From Sandaracinobacteroides hominis (GTDB lineage Bacteria > Pseudomonadota > Alphaproteobacteria > Sphingomonadales > Sphingomonadaceae): a stretch of DNA of 64,000 bases. The notes below the pieces were generated by a model that saw only the letters and a program-made list of their open reading frames with translations, ran no database searches and was not told the origin of the DNA. The stretch covers positions 46,376 to 110,375 of the forward strand of contig NZ_JADCUC010000009.1 in NCBI RefSeq assembly GCF_016464365.1. Direction: 5' to 3'. The position numbers and the translations under genes were made by a program. Below, in pieces: positions 45,812-54,401 of this stretch; the stretch's first letter is position 1, and each line of letters opens with the position of its first letter.

Positions 45812-46180
45812 TTGAAAAATTCGCCGGTAAAGGCCCCAGCTGAGCGGGTGGTGAAGGATATCCGGCGGCAGACCCGGCGGCATTTTTCGGCCGAGGACAA
45901 GATCCGTATCGTGCTGGATGGCCTGCGCGGCGAAGACAGCATTGCCGAGCTGTGCCGCAAGGAAGGCATCGCCCAGAGCCTGTATTACACCTGGTCGAAG
46001 GAGTTCATGGAAGCCGGCAAGCGCCGCTTGGCCGGTGATACCGCGCGTGCCGCGACCACCGGCGAAGTGCAGGATCTGCGGCGTGAGGCCCGTGCCTTGA
46101 AGGAATGCGTTGCCGACCTGACGCTCGAAAACCGTCTGCTCAAAAAAAGCATGATCGCGGATGGGGGCGACGACGAATGA
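45794..46180 (+). CDS. IS3-family transposase OrfA
   Basis: 128 residues. A helix-turn-helix (IRRQTRRHFSAEDKIRIVLD ... SIAELCRKEGIAQSLYYTW) binds the IS ends, followed by a leucine-zipper-like coiled coil (VQDLRREARALKECVADLTL). Near its end a run of seven A (46142-46148) allows a -1 shift into orfB, producing the OrfAB transposase as in other IS3 elements. Its stop also overlaps the ATG of orfB (ATGA). Confidence 0.9.
   Translation: MKTQPSLKNSPVKAPAERVVKDIRRQTRRHFSAEDKIRIVLDGLRGEDSIAELCRKEGIAQSLYYTWSKEFMEAGKRRLAGDTARAATTGEVQDLRREARALKECVADLTLENRLLKKSMIADGGDDE
46142..46148 (+). promoter_or_regulatory. A7 frameshift site between orfA and orfB
   Basis: Seven A residues follow CTGCTC in orfA. 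The -1 frame is open from 46105 and continues as orfB, so slippage here would give an OrfAB fusion. The same A7 is kept in copy 2 (63724-63730). Confidence 0.65.
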
Positions 46181-47157
46181 GGTATCCCGCATCCGAAAAG
46201 CTCGAGATCATCAGGATCGTCGAGCAGTCGCACCTGCCGGCCAAGCGGACGCTGGACCAGATCGGCATCGCCCGCCGGACGTTCTACCGCTGGTATGACC
46301 GCTACCTTGAGGGCGGCCCGGAGGCGCTGGAGGATCGGCCATCGGCGCCGAGCAGGGTGTGGAACCGCATCGCGCCCGAGGTGCAGGATCAGATCGTGGA
46401 ACTGGCGCTGGAGCAGTCCGAACTGTCACCGCGCGAACTGGCGGTGCGATTTACCGATGAACGCCAATACTTTGTGTCCGAAGCCACGGTTTACCGCCTG
46501 CTGAAGGCCCATGATCTGATCACCAGCCCGGCCTACGTCGTGATCAAGGCCGCCGATCAGTTCCACACCAAGACCACCCGGCCGAACGAGACGTGGCAGA
46601 CCGATTTTACCTACTTCAAGATCATCGGGTGGGGCTGGATGTATCTGTCGACCGTGCTCGACGACTTCTCGCGCTACATCATCGCCTGGAAACTGTGCAC
46701 CAACATGCGGGCCGAGGACGTGACCGACACGCTGGACCTCGCCCTCAAGGCCTCGGGCTGCGACAGCGCCACGGTGCTGCACAAGCCCAGGCTGCTCAGC
46801 GATAACGGCCCCAGCTACATCGCGGGCGAACTGGCTGAATACATCGAAGCTCAGCAGATGAGTCATGTGCGCGGTGCACCGTGCCATCCCCAAACCCAGG
46901 GCAAGATCGAGCGCTGGCACCAGACTCTGAAGAACCGCATCCTGCTGGAGAACTACTTCCTGCCCGGCGACCTCGAAGCTCAAATCGAGGCCTTCGTCGA
47001 GCACTACAATCACCAGCGCTACCACGAGAGCCTGGCCAACGTGACACCTGCAGACGCCTACTTCGGCAGAGCACCGGCCATCATCAAACAGCGTGAAAGG
47101 ATCAAGCGACAGACCATCGAACATCGACGCTTGCAGCACCGCAAGCTCGCCGCCTAA
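46177..47157 (+). CDS. IS3-family transposase OrfB (integrase catalytic domain)
   Basis: 326 residues. N-terminal HTH_21-like region (ARRTFYRWYDRYLEGGPEAL), then an rve integrase core with the DDE triad in WQTDFTYFKI (Asp), LSDNGPSYIAGEL (Asp) and TQGKIERWHQTLKN (Glu). It overlaps orfA by 4 bases. The frame is intact, so this copy could supply transposase to all three copies in the window. Confidence 0.92.
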   Translation: MRYPASEKLEIIRIVEQSHLPAKRTLDQIGIARRTFYRWYDRYLEGGPEALEDRPSAPSRVWNRIAPEVQDQIVELALEQSELSPRELAVRFTDERQYFVSEATVYRLLKAHDLITSPAYVVIKAADQFHTKTTRPNETWQTDFTYFKIIGWGWMYLSTVLDDFSRYIIAWKLCTNMRAEDVTDTLDLALKASGCDSATVLHKPRLLSDNGPSYIAGELAEYIEAQQMSHVRGAPCHPQTQGKIERWHQTLKNRILLENYFLPGDLEAQIEAFVEHYNHQRYHESLANVTPADAYFGRAPAIIKQRERIKRQTIEHRRLQHRKLAA

Positions 47158-47237
47158 CATCAACCCCCAGACGAGGCCCGCACTCCGCTAATCTACGCCG
47201 CGAAGTGTGCCAAATGTTCTGACGACGGACACTGCTT

Positions 47238-48662
47238 TTAGCGGCCAGCGCGCTTGCGTGTCAGCGTCTTGGGTAGAAGATACTCGAGAAGCCCATCTTC
47301 GCCATTCTCGACGCCGAGGCCCGACTGTTTGTGGCCGGCAAAAGAAGCGAATGGCGAGAGGTGGCGGGTTTCATTGACCCAGACATTTCCACTTTCGATC
47401 CGTTCCGCAAGCGCCCAGGCGGCGTCTTCGTCAGCGCCCCAGACGGACGCGCCCAGACCATATTCGCAGGCGTTGGCGCGTGCGAGGGCTTCTTCATAAT
47501 TATCGAACATGAGTAGTGGCAGCACGGGCCCGAACTGTTCTTCCTGCACGATACGGCTTTGCTCGGGCGGATTGTCGATGATCGTCACTGGGATGAAATG
47601 TCCCGGCACCTCTTCCGCTTCGCCGCCGGTCAGGAATACATAGCCCTGCGCCCGGGCGTCGCGGATGAGATCGCGCATGCGGTCATATTGCTGGGGGTTG
47701 TTGACCGGGCCAATCTGCGTGCCCTGCTCGGCGCCGTCGCCGACCTTGACCGTGCGGGCATAGGCAACCAGCGCGTCGCGGAGCGCCTCATAGACGTCCT
47801 TGTGAACATAGATGCGCTTCGACGCGATGCAGATCTGACCGGCGTTGCCGAAGGCGGCCCAGAATATCTGCTGGGCGATCGCCTCGGCATCGACATCATG
47901 CATGATGATCGCCGGGTCGTTCCCGCCGAGTTCGAGCGTCACGCGCTTCAGCGTGTCGGAAGCGGCCGCCATCACCTTCTTGCCCGTTGCGGTCGAGCCG
48001 GTGAAGCTGACCTTGTCGATCCCGGCATGGCTCGTCAGCCATGGCCCCACTGCGTCCCCGCCGCTGATCACGTTCAGCACGCCTGCGGGGAAGATGTCGG
48101 CGGCCAACTCGCCGAGCTTCAATGCGGTCAGCGGAGTGAAAGGCGACGGCTTCAATATGACGCAATTGCCCGCGAGCAGAGCCGGGCCGAGCTTGAACGA
48201 GGCAAGGATCAGCGGATAATTCCAGGGCGCGATCGCCGCGACGACGCCGAGGGGAACGTAGCGCGTCTCGCTGTAACGCTCGGCGCTGTCCTCGTTGACT
48301 GTGACCGGAATATCGAGGCTCGCCGCCGCTTTGAGCCAGTTAGCCGCGCCTAGCACCTCCTCGGCGGCATCCTTGTGCGGCTTGCCCTGCTCGCGGGTGA
48401 GCAGCCGCTTCATCGGCTCGACCTCTTCGATCAGCCGGTCGGCGAGCGCGATGATCGCCTTGCGGCGCGTCTCGATCGGCGTGTCGCGCCAGCCGGCAAA
48501 GGCGCCGCGCGCCGCGGCGACCGCGGCGTCGAGGTCGGTCGGCGACGCGTCGGGCGCTTCGGCGAAGGTTTCGCCGGTCGCGGGATTCTCGACCGCCAGC
48601 TGGGCAGCGCCCGGCACCAGTTCTCCGCCGATCAGCATCCGGAAGTCGCGATCGATCATCAT
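47238..48662 (-). CDS. Aldehyde dehydrogenase family protein
   Basis: 474 residues, NAD(P)-dependent. The cofactor and catalytic motifs are PLGVVAAIAPWNYPL, KPSPFTPLTALKL, VSFTGSTATGKKV, LELGGNDPAII (general base Glu) and NAGQICIASKRIYV (nucleophile Cys). It oxidises an aldehyde to the acid or CoA-independent product. GGAGGA 6-7 nt upstream supports the ATG at 48662. It is last in a minus-strand operon SDR, APH kinase, small protein, ALDH. An SDR-to-ALDH alcohol-aldehyde-acid sequence is a reasonable idea. Confidence 0.9.
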   Translation of the reverse strand: MMIDRDFRMLIGGELVPGAAQLAVENPATGETFAEAPDASPTDLDAAVAAARGAFAGWRDTPIETRRKAIIALADRLIEEVEPMKRLLTREQGKPHKDAAEEVLGAANWLKAAASLDIPVTVNEDSAERYSETRYVPLGVVAAIAPWNYPLILASFKLGPALLAGNCVILKPSPFTPLTALKLGELAADIFPAGVLNVISGGDAVGPWLTSHAGIDKVSFTGSTATGKKVMAAASDTLKRVTLELGGNDPAIIMHDVDAEAIAQQIFWAAFGNAGQICIASKRIYVHKDVYEALRDALVAYARTVKVGDGAEQGTQIGPVNNPQQYDRMRDLIRDARAQGYVFLTGGEAEEVPGHFIPVTIIDNPPEQSRIVQEEQFGPVLPLLMFDNYEEALARANACEYGLGASVWGADEDAAWALAERIESGNVWVNETRHLSPFASFAGHKQSGLGVENGEDGLLEYLLPKTLTRKRAGR

Positions 48663-48682
48663 GTCCGTTCCTCCGTTCGCGC

Positions 48683-49159
48683 TCACGCGCTCTTTTCGCT
48701 GTCGAAGCCCATCGGGGCGAACCAGCTGCGATCTTTGTCGGCGCGCGCGCGGCCGAGCGGCAGGATCGCCGCGGCGAGGCTTCGGTGATAGTCGCGCTCG
48801 CCGCCGGCGTGCGCGGCAAGCAGCAGCGCGTCGATCGCCTCGCGGATGGCCTCGGCGCGTTCGCGAGCGAGCCCGTCCTTGTCGGCGAGCCGCGTTTCAA
48901 GCCCGGCACGGGCCGCGGCGCTCGGCTCGCCGCCGCCGGCGACGGCCAGCAGCGCACGGGCCATGTCAAAGATGTCGGCGCGCTCCCCCTCCTCATAGGC
49001 GGGGGTCGCATCGCGCTGGGCCTGGATGATCTGGATATGGCCCATGGCGAGCATGATCTGCTCGCGCGCGAGGTTGGCGCTTTCGGGAAGCGCGGGGAGC
49101 ACCACCGACTGGAGCGCGCGCAGTACGCTGTAAAGGCGATCGTCGACCGAGGGGTTCAC
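48683..49159 (-). CDS. Small partner protein of APH-type kinase (LvaB-like by position)
   Basis: 158 residues, mostly helical and soluble: NPSVDDRLYSVLRALQSVVL and LAREQIMLAMGHIQIIQAQR are long amphipathic helices. Its start overlaps the stop of the APH-family kinase by 4 bases, so the two are made together. In Pseudomonas levulinate catabolism the kinase LvaA needs a small helical protein, LvaB, encoded beside it. The same arrangement is seen here. That match is by position and rough sequence feel, not alignment. Confidence 0.6.
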   Translation of the reverse strand: MNPSVDDRLYSVLRALQSVVLPALPESANLAREQIMLAMGHIQIIQAQRDATPAYEEGERADIFDMARALLAVAGGGEPSAAARAGLETRLADKDGLARERAEAIREAIDALLLAAHAGGERDYHRSLAAAILPLGRARADKDRSWFAPMGFDSEKSA

Positions 49160-50280
49160 TGGCTTTCCTCCATCATGAGTAGCCGCGCGAGCTCGTCGAC
49201 GAACAACGGTCCGGTCGCGGCGAGGAAGGTGAGGAGCACATCCTGGTGGTTATGCGCTTGGCGCGCCGCGCGCATGCCGAGCGCCGCGACGAGGATATAG
49301 CTCTTCCATGCGTTGAATATGGTGAAATAATGCAGCTTCGCGGCGTCGACGCGGTTGCCGCTCGCCGCCTCATATTCAGCGAGGAATTGCGCGGGCGGGG
49401 CGAGGTCGCTGCCGCGAAAGACGCCGTCGATATGGCTGCCGAACACCGGTTGGATCGCCCAGGCGAGGTCGGCGTGGAGATCGCCGAGGTAGCACATCTC
49501 CCAGTCAAGGATTGCGGTGATCCGGCCGTCGGTCTCGTCGAAGAGATAATTGCCGGTGCGGTAGTCGCCGTGGACGACCGAAATCTTCTCGCAATCCGGT
49601 ACATTATCCTCAAGCCATTGCGTCGCGAGGCGAAGCACGGGCTCCTTTGTCACAGCATCCTGCTCGAGCAATTCCTTCCAGAACTGGATCAACCAGCGCG
49701 TCGGCTGCTTGGGATCGTCCGTCGGTGCGGTGAAAGATGGCAGGTTGGCCGTGCTCCAGTCGAAATTGTGGATTGTCGCCAAATGCCCCAGGAATTGCGG
49801 GCGGATGATGTCGCGCAGCGGATCGCCCAATATGGTGCCGAGACCCGTCACCGAGAGCTGATCCGAGGTCGGCTTGGTCACGCCCGCAACGACCTCGACG
49901 ATCATCGCAGGGCAGGGGAAATGGTCGGCGTCGATGTCGAGCCAGACTGCGGCGGGAACCGGGAGCGTGCCTTCGAACGCGCGCAATATCTCATATTCGC
50001 GCGCACGGCTCGTCTCGGTGATGCCCTCGGTCGGGTCCATGCGCAGGATATAGCGGCGTTCGGTGCCGTCGCACTCGAGCGTGAAGATGAATTGCTCGCG
50101 CGATGCGCCGCCGCCCATACGCGCGACGTTGCGGACGGTCGCGCCTGCCTCGCGCGCGTCGTACCAGCTTTGCAGCAGCGCTGCGACGGCGCGATCCTCC
50201 TGCGGAAGATAGGGCGGCAGGCCGCGCCGCGCCTTGCGCTCTTCGAGCAGCGTGGCGAGCAGGGGTTCGGTGTCGATCAT
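49156..50280 (-). CDS. APH-family kinase (LvaA/ACAD10-11 kinase type)
   Basis: 374 residues of the aminoglycoside phosphotransferase/choline kinase fold. The catalytic loop is ISVVHGDYRTGNYLFDE and the metal-binding motif ITAILDWEMCYLGD. The N-terminal nucleotide loop lies around VRNVARMGGGASREQFIFTL. Members with this spelling phosphorylate hydroxyacyl-CoAs, not antibiotics, when they sit with acyl-CoA genes. It overlaps the helical partner protein and lies 21 bp after an SDR gene. A second APH kinase is at 60674. Resistance function is unlikely. Confidence 0.85.
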   Translation of the reverse strand: MIDTEPLLATLLEERKARRGLPPYLPQEDRAVAALLQSWYDAREAGATVRNVARMGGGASREQFIFTLECDGTERRYILRMDPTEGITETSRAREYEILRAFEGTLPVPAAVWLDIDADHFPCPAMIVEVVAGVTKPTSDQLSVTGLGTILGDPLRDIIRPQFLGHLATIHNFDWSTANLPSFTAPTDDPKQPTRWLIQFWKELLEQDAVTKEPVLRLATQWLEDNVPDCEKISVVHGDYRTGNYLFDETDGRITAILDWEMCYLGDLHADLAWAIQPVFGSHIDGVFRGSDLAPPAQFLAEYEAASGNRVDAAKLHYFTIFNAWKSYILVAALGMRAARQAHNHQDVLLTFLAATGPLFVDELARLLMMEESQ

Positions 50281-50301
50281 TGTCTCTTCCCTCGCTTTTG
50301 G

Positions 50302-51069
50302 TCAGGCAGCCAGGAAGCCGCCGTCGACGGCATAGGTCGCACCCGTGACGTAGCTGGCTTCTGGGCTGGCGAGAAAGGCGATGACATTCGCCACCTCCTC
50401 GTTGCGTCCATAGCGGCGCATCGCGATCAGTCCCGAAAAGCCCGCGCGCGCGGCAGCGGGGTCGCCGGGCGCCGCCTGCTGCTCGATCGACTGCATCATC
50501 GCATTGTCGATTGGGGCGGGGGCCACACTGTTCACGCGGATATGGCTTGCAGCAAGCTCAAGCGCGGCGGCCTTCGTGAGGCCGAGAATCGCATGCTTGG
50601 TAGCGGCATAGGGGCCGATGCCCGGAACCCCGACCTCGCCGGTGACCGACGACATGGTAACGATTGCGCCGCCTGTGTCGGCCATCGCGATCCCGCCATG
50701 CTTGATGGCGAGGAAGGTGCTGCGGATATTGGCGCGCATCACGTCGTCGAGACTCTCGACGTCGGCCATCACCAGTGGGACGACGCTGCCTTCCGATCCC
50801 GCATTGGCGACGAAGATGTCAAGCCGCCCGAAGCGCGCGATGGTTGCCGCAACGAGCGCCGCTACATCAGCCTCTTCGGCTGGATGCCCGGTGCAGGTCG
50901 CGACCCGGTCGGTTTCGCCGAGTGCTGCAACCGTCTCTGCGAGTCGTCCGGCATCGCGGCCCCCGAGCATGAGGCTCGCGCCTTCGGCTAGAAATTTGCG
51001 CGCGGTCGCGGACCCGATTCCGCCCGTTGCGCCGGTAATAATGGCGATCTTGCCGTCCAATCGGCCCAT
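50302..51069 (-). CDS. Short-chain dehydrogenase/reductase
   Basis: 255 residues. Rossmann motif ITGATGGIGSATARKF, NAG motif in FVANAGSEGS and the active site MSSVTGEVG ... YAATKHAILG (Ser, Tyr-x3-Lys). AGGAGAG 5-6 nt upstream fixes the ATG at 51069. It heads the minus-strand catabolic operon and is divergent from tetR across a 157-bp region with an operator-like palindrome, so it is probably under TetR control. It likely oxidises a secondary alcohol. Confidence 0.9.
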   Translation of the reverse strand: MGRLDGKIAIITGATGGIGSATARKFLAEGASLMLGGRDAGRLAETVAALGETDRVATCTGHPAEEADVAALVAATIARFGRLDIFVANAGSEGSVVPLVMADVESLDDVMRANIRSTFLAIKHGGIAMADTGGAIVTMSSVTGEVGVPGIGPYAATKHAILGLTKAAALELAASHIRVNSVAPAPIDNAMMQSIEQQAAPGDPAAARAGFSGLIAMRRYGRNEEVANVIAFLASPEASYVTGATYAVDGGFLAA

Positions 51070-51139
51070 CGTTGCTCTCCTCTTCCCATTGTTTTTGCCT
51101 TTTTTTCGAGCCGGAAGCGGGTTTGGCTCCGCGTATCGA

Positions 51140-51178
51140 AAAAGTGACATTGACATCACTTTTACATTATCGCACTAT
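51140..51178 (+). promoter_or_regulatory. Operator palindrome and tetR promoter
   Basis: Perfect inverted repeat AAAAGTGA (51140-51147) / TCACTTTT (51156-51163), 8-bp spacer. Overlapping it are TTGACA (51150-51155) and, 17 bp on, CACTAT (51173-51178) as -35 and -10. The TetR protein encoded next to it could bind here and control both divergent operons. Confidence 0.55.
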
Positions 51179-51226
51179 GAGTGCAAGTCGAAAAGACAAT
51201 GAGCGAACGGAATCGAGAGGGTGCCA

Positions 51227-51880
51227 ATGGTGCAGAATCTAGACAGCAAAGCCGAACAGACGCTGCCGCCGACTCCGAAAGGGCAGGCAACGCGCGAGCG
51301 CATGCTCGATGCGGCGACCGAGGTTTTCGGGCAACTTGGCTATGAGGCGACCCGTGTTGTCGACATCAACGCCAAGGCCGGGGTGAGCCACGGCCTGTTC
51401 TATCGCCACTTCAAGGACAGGGCCGAAATTCTCGTCGCGGTCCTCGACCGGATGAACGCGCAGCTTCGTCATACCTCGGGGCGCGAAGTGGGCGAAGATG
51501 GTGCCGTCACGCTTGCGCAGCTCGAACGGCGCAATATCCAGTTCTTCCGCGAATATGCGCAGAACCGGAAACTGCTTCGCGTGGCGCGCGAAGTCGCGGC
51601 GCGCAGCGACGAGATCGGGTTTCGCGAAATGTGGCTGAAGATGCGCAATCGCTATGTCGAGCGCACGCATCGCTGGCTGGATCAGCTCGTCGCGAACAGC
51701 GAAATTTCGCCGCTGGAGGATGCCGCCATGGTCGCGGCGGGGTTGAGCGCGCTCACCGAGCAGCTAGCTTATGTCGAGATCGGGCTTGCGGTCGAGGATC
51801 CCGAGGCGGCGACCATCGAGCGGCTCGGCCGCAGCTGCGCCCTCATCTGGTACCGTACAATCCGCGGAGCGGCGGCATGA
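51227..51880 (+). CDS. TetR/AcrR family transcriptional regulator
   Basis: 217 residues. The N-terminal HTH is MLDAATEVFGQLGYEATRVV, then INAKAGVSHGLFYRHFKDRA, standard TetR spelling; the C-terminal half is a helical ligand domain of unknown specificity. GAGAGGG precedes the ATG at 51227. It overlaps the P450 gene by 4 bases and is divergent from the SDR-APH-ALDH operon. By analogy with KstR/FadR-like TetR proteins the effector may be a CoA ester of the degraded compound. Confidence 0.88.
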   Translation: MVQNLDSKAEQTLPPTPKGQATRERMLDAATEVFGQLGYEATRVVDINAKAGVSHGLFYRHFKDRAEILVAVLDRMNAQLRHTSGREVGEDGAVTLAQLERRNIQFFREYAQNRKLLRVAREVAARSDEIGFREMWLKMRNRYVERTHRWLDQLVANSEISPLEDAAMVAAGLSALTEQLAYVEIGLAVEDPEAATIERLGRSCALIWYRTIRGAAA

Positions 51881-53043
51881 GCCTGATCGATCTCCTCGAT
51901 ATCGCGCCCTTCCAGGGCTCGCGCGAGCATGAGCTGTTTCGCGGCCTGCGGGCCCGTGACGGCCTGTTCTTCAACCCCGAGCCTGACGGACCCGGATTCT
52001 GGTCGCTCGCTCGCTACGAGGACATCTCGGCGGCGGCGCGGGACGGCCATCTCTTCATCTCGGGACAGGGAACCCAAATCAAGGATCGCCGCGCCGAAGG
52101 CCATGGAGCGCCGAGCGTCCACAACAGCGACGGCACGCTCCATTCGCGGCTGCGCTCGATCGTCATGCCCGGTCTGTCGCGCTCGGTGGTCGAGCGGCGA
52201 ACCGAGGCATTCGCGCGCATCGCCGAGGAACTGGTGCTCGCGGCGCCGCGCGATGAGGCCTTCGATTTTGTCGATCGCATCGCGGTCCGGCTACCGATGC
52301 TCGTCATCGCCGACATGCTCGGCGTGCCGCCCGAGGAAGCGCCGGCGCTTGTCGACTCGGCCAATCTGATGTCCGACGTCAATGCGAGCGACGCGGAGCA
52401 AGCGGGGGCACGCCAGCATCTCTTCGACTATTTTCGTCAGCTTGGCGCACTGAAGCGCCGACAGCCCGCCGACGATCTTGCGACCCTGCTGGTCGAGGCC
52501 GATTTTCCCGAGGGCGAAGAGTCACAGCAACTGCTCGACGCCTATTTCATGCTGCTGACAATCGCGGGCAATGAAACGACGCGTTTTCTCGTTACCGGCG
52601 GTCTCGCGCAATTGGTGCGGCAAGGCGACTATCCGCTTTTGCGCGATCATGGCGAACTGCTGCCGACCGCGACGGAGGAAATGTGCCGCTTCGTCTCACC
52701 AGTCACGCACATGCGCCGTACGGCGTCGGCCGACACGGTGGTAGCCGGACAGGCGATCGCTAGGGGCGACAAGGTCGTTTTGTGGTTCGCGAGCGGCAAT
52801 CGCGATGAAAAAATGTTCCGCGACGCGGACCGGCTGGTTCTCGACCGCAAGCCCAACCCGCATATGGGCTTTGGCATCGGTCCGCATTTCTGTCTCGGCG
52901 CACACCTCGCGCGGCTCGAGACGCGGCTGCTGTTCGAAGCGCTCGGCCGGCATATCGAGACCATTGAACTCGTGGGACAACCCGAGCGGCTGCCGTCCAA
53001 CTGGTTCACCGGCTGGTCGGCGATGAAGGTGTGCTGGCAATGA
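51877..53043 (+). CDS. Cytochrome P450
   Basis: 388 residues, soluble bacterial type. The I-helix is LTIAGNETTRFLV (acid-alcohol pair replaced by E-T), the K-helix ExxR is in TEEMCRFVSP, and the heme loop is FGIGPHFCLGAHLARLE with the Cys ligand. It overlaps tetR (ATGA) and the following SDR. A 2Fe-2S ferredoxin at 61768 is the likely electron donor; no ferredoxin reductase is in the window. It probably hydroxylates the compound as an early step. The substrate is unknown; steroid and terpene P450s share this spelling. Confidence 0.92.
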   Translation: MSLIDLLDIAPFQGSREHELFRGLRARDGLFFNPEPDGPGFWSLARYEDISAAARDGHLFISGQGTQIKDRRAEGHGAPSVHNSDGTLHSRLRSIVMPGLSRSVVERRTEAFARIAEELVLAAPRDEAFDFVDRIAVRLPMLVIADMLGVPPEEAPALVDSANLMSDVNASDAEQAGARQHLFDYFRQLGALKRRQPADDLATLLVEADFPEGEESQQLLDAYFMLLTIAGNETTRFLVTGGLAQLVRQGDYPLLRDHGELLPTATEEMCRFVSPVTHMRRTASADTVVAGQAIARGDKVVLWFASGNRDEKMFRDADRLVLDRKPNPHMGFGIGPHFCLGAHLARLETRLLFEALGRHIETIELVGQPERLPSNWFTGWSAMKVCWQ

Positions 53044-53792
53044 GCGGCGCATTCCTCGTCACGGGTTCGGCGAGCGGCATCGGCCGATCGCTTTACTATG
53101 ATCTTGTCGATGCGGGGCATCGGCCGATCGGTCTCGACCGCGCAGCGGGGCCCGGTTGCGACATCGTGTGCGACCTTGCTTCGTCCGAGGCAATCTTGCG
53201 CGCCGCGAAGCAGATCGATGGACCGCTTGCCGGTATCGCGCATGTCGCTGGCGTGCCGGGGACGGCGCCGACGGCGGCGGTACTGGCTGTGAACCTGCTG
53301 GCGCCGCGGCAATTGACCGACGCACTGGCAGGGCGGCTGGCCGAGGGGGCGAGCGTCGTCGTCGTGTCGAGCATCACGGCCGCGCGCTGCACACTAGACG
53401 ATGCCGCGAAGGACTGGCTTCTGGGCCTTGAGCCCCGCGAATTGCAGGCCGAGCTTTCGACCCTCGACGGGACATCGGCTTACGAGCATTCAAAGGCGCT
53501 GCTCAACCGCTGGATGCTTCACGAGGCGGCTGCGTTCACCTCGCGCCGGATTCGCGTCAATTGTGTCAGTCCGGGACCAGTCGAGACTCCGATTCTTGCC
53601 GACTTTCGCAGCTCGATGGGTGCGGACCGGATCGCCGCAGCGGCAGCGCTGACCGGCCGTCACGGCCGACCCGAGGAAATCGCACAGGCTATTTACTTCC
53701 TGTTGTCGTCGCGCGCCAGCTGGGTCAACGGCGTCGACCTCAAGGTCGATGGCGGCTTTCATGCGCTGCGCACGCTGGCGGGGCGGGGCTGA
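53040..53792 (+). CDS. Short-chain dehydrogenase, 3-alpha-HSD/carbonyl-reductase-like
   Basis: 250 residues. FLVTGSASGIGRSLYYDLV gives the Rossmann loop. The active site is VVVSSITAA ... YEHSKALLNRW (Ser, Tyr-x3-Lys). The short GPLAGIAHVAGVPG segment and an insertion between Ser and Tyr (TLDDAAKDWLLGLEPRELQA) are as seen in 3-alpha-hydroxysteroid and isopiperitenol-type dehydrogenases. It overlaps the P450 stop by 4 bases, so it may oxidise the P450 product. The substrate class is inference. Confidence 0.85.
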   Translation: MSGAFLVTGSASGIGRSLYYDLVDAGHRPIGLDRAAGPGCDIVCDLASSEAILRAAKQIDGPLAGIAHVAGVPGTAPTAAVLAVNLLAPRQLTDALAGRLAEGASVVVVSSITAARCTLDDAAKDWLLGLEPRELQAELSTLDGTSAYEHSKALLNRWMLHEAAAFTSRRIRVNCVSPGPVETPILADFRSSMGADRIAAAAALTGRHGRPEEIAQAIYFLLSSRASWVNGVDLKVDGGFHALRTLAGRG

Positions 53793-53795
53793 ACG

Positions 53796-54401
53796 ATGAA
53801 GCTGATACTCGTCCGTCACGGCAAGCCCGAAACACAGGCCGGTGCGACCCCCGCCAACCCGCCGCTGTCGGCGCTCGGTCGCGAGCAGGCCGGTCGTGTC
53901 GGTCATTATCTCGCCGGAACCGCGGTCGATGCCATCGTTCATAGCGGCATGGCGCGCGCCGCAGCGACCGCGCAGCCGCTCGTCGACCGGCTCGCTATTG
54001 TTCCCGAGGCGATCGCCAATCTCGGCGAAGTCGATCGCTACGGGGTCGATTATGCCAATGCCGAGATCATCCGCGCGCGCGGCGACGAGGAATGGCGCCG
54101 CTTCCTTGGCGATCCGATTGGCTATTTCGGGATTGATCCGAAGCGGTTCCGTTCCGAGACGCTCGATGCCTTTGCCGAGCTTTTCGAACGCCGCGACCTC
54201 GAAACCGTCGCGATCTTCACCCATGGTTTTCCGATCAATATCCTGCTCGGGCAGGCGCTCGGCCTCGATGGCATGGGCCATTTCCTGCCCGACTATGGCT
54301 CGATCACGCGCCTTGCGGGCTCGTCGCTTGAACGCCTCGCGGTGGTCAGTGTCAACGAGACCGCGCATTTGTCCGGCCGCTTTATGGACGCCGCGGCATG
54401 A
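53796..54401 (+). CDS. Histidine phosphatase family protein
   Basis: 201 residues. The catalytic RHG is in MKLILVRHGKPETQ; the second arginine follows in AIVHSGMARAAATAQPLV, and the late histidine is in VAIFTHGFPINIL. It is a phosphoglycerate-mutase-like phosphatase or mutase. It lies 3 bp after the SDR and overlaps the acyl-CoA ligase. In a cluster with two kinases for hydroxyacyl groups, it might remove phosphate from stalled intermediates; this is speculation. Confidence 0.82.
   Translation: MKLILVRHGKPETQAGATPANPPLSALGREQAGRVGHYLAGTAVDAIVHSGMARAAATAQPLVDRLAIVPEAIANLGEVDRYGVDYANAEIIRARGDEEWRRFLGDPIGYFGIDPKRFRSETLDAFAELFERRDLETVAIFTHGFPINILLGQALGLDGMGHFLPDYGSITRLAGSSLERLAVVSVNETAHLSGRFMDAAA

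Larger units (their letters stand above)
45709..47231 (+). mobile_element. IS3-family insertion sequence, complete copy 1 (1523 bp)
   Basis: The left end is TGTCCCCCGTCAGCACC and the right end, reverse-complemented, TGTCCGTCGTCAGAACA. Internal copies at 63292 and 63874 start with TGTCCGCCGTCAGCACC. It has two overlapping genes, orfA and orfB. Flanking triplets differ (GGG left, CTG right), so no target duplication is visible. Different genes abut the two sides: a broken peptidase on the left and an aldehyde dehydrogenase stop codon 7 bp away on the right. Confidence 0.88.

Noticed and set aside
49156..50280. Aminoglycoside resistance kinase
   Set aside because: It has the APH fold motifs, but the operon context (SDR, ALDH, acyl-CoA genes) and spelling fit hydroxyacyl or small-metabolite kinases.
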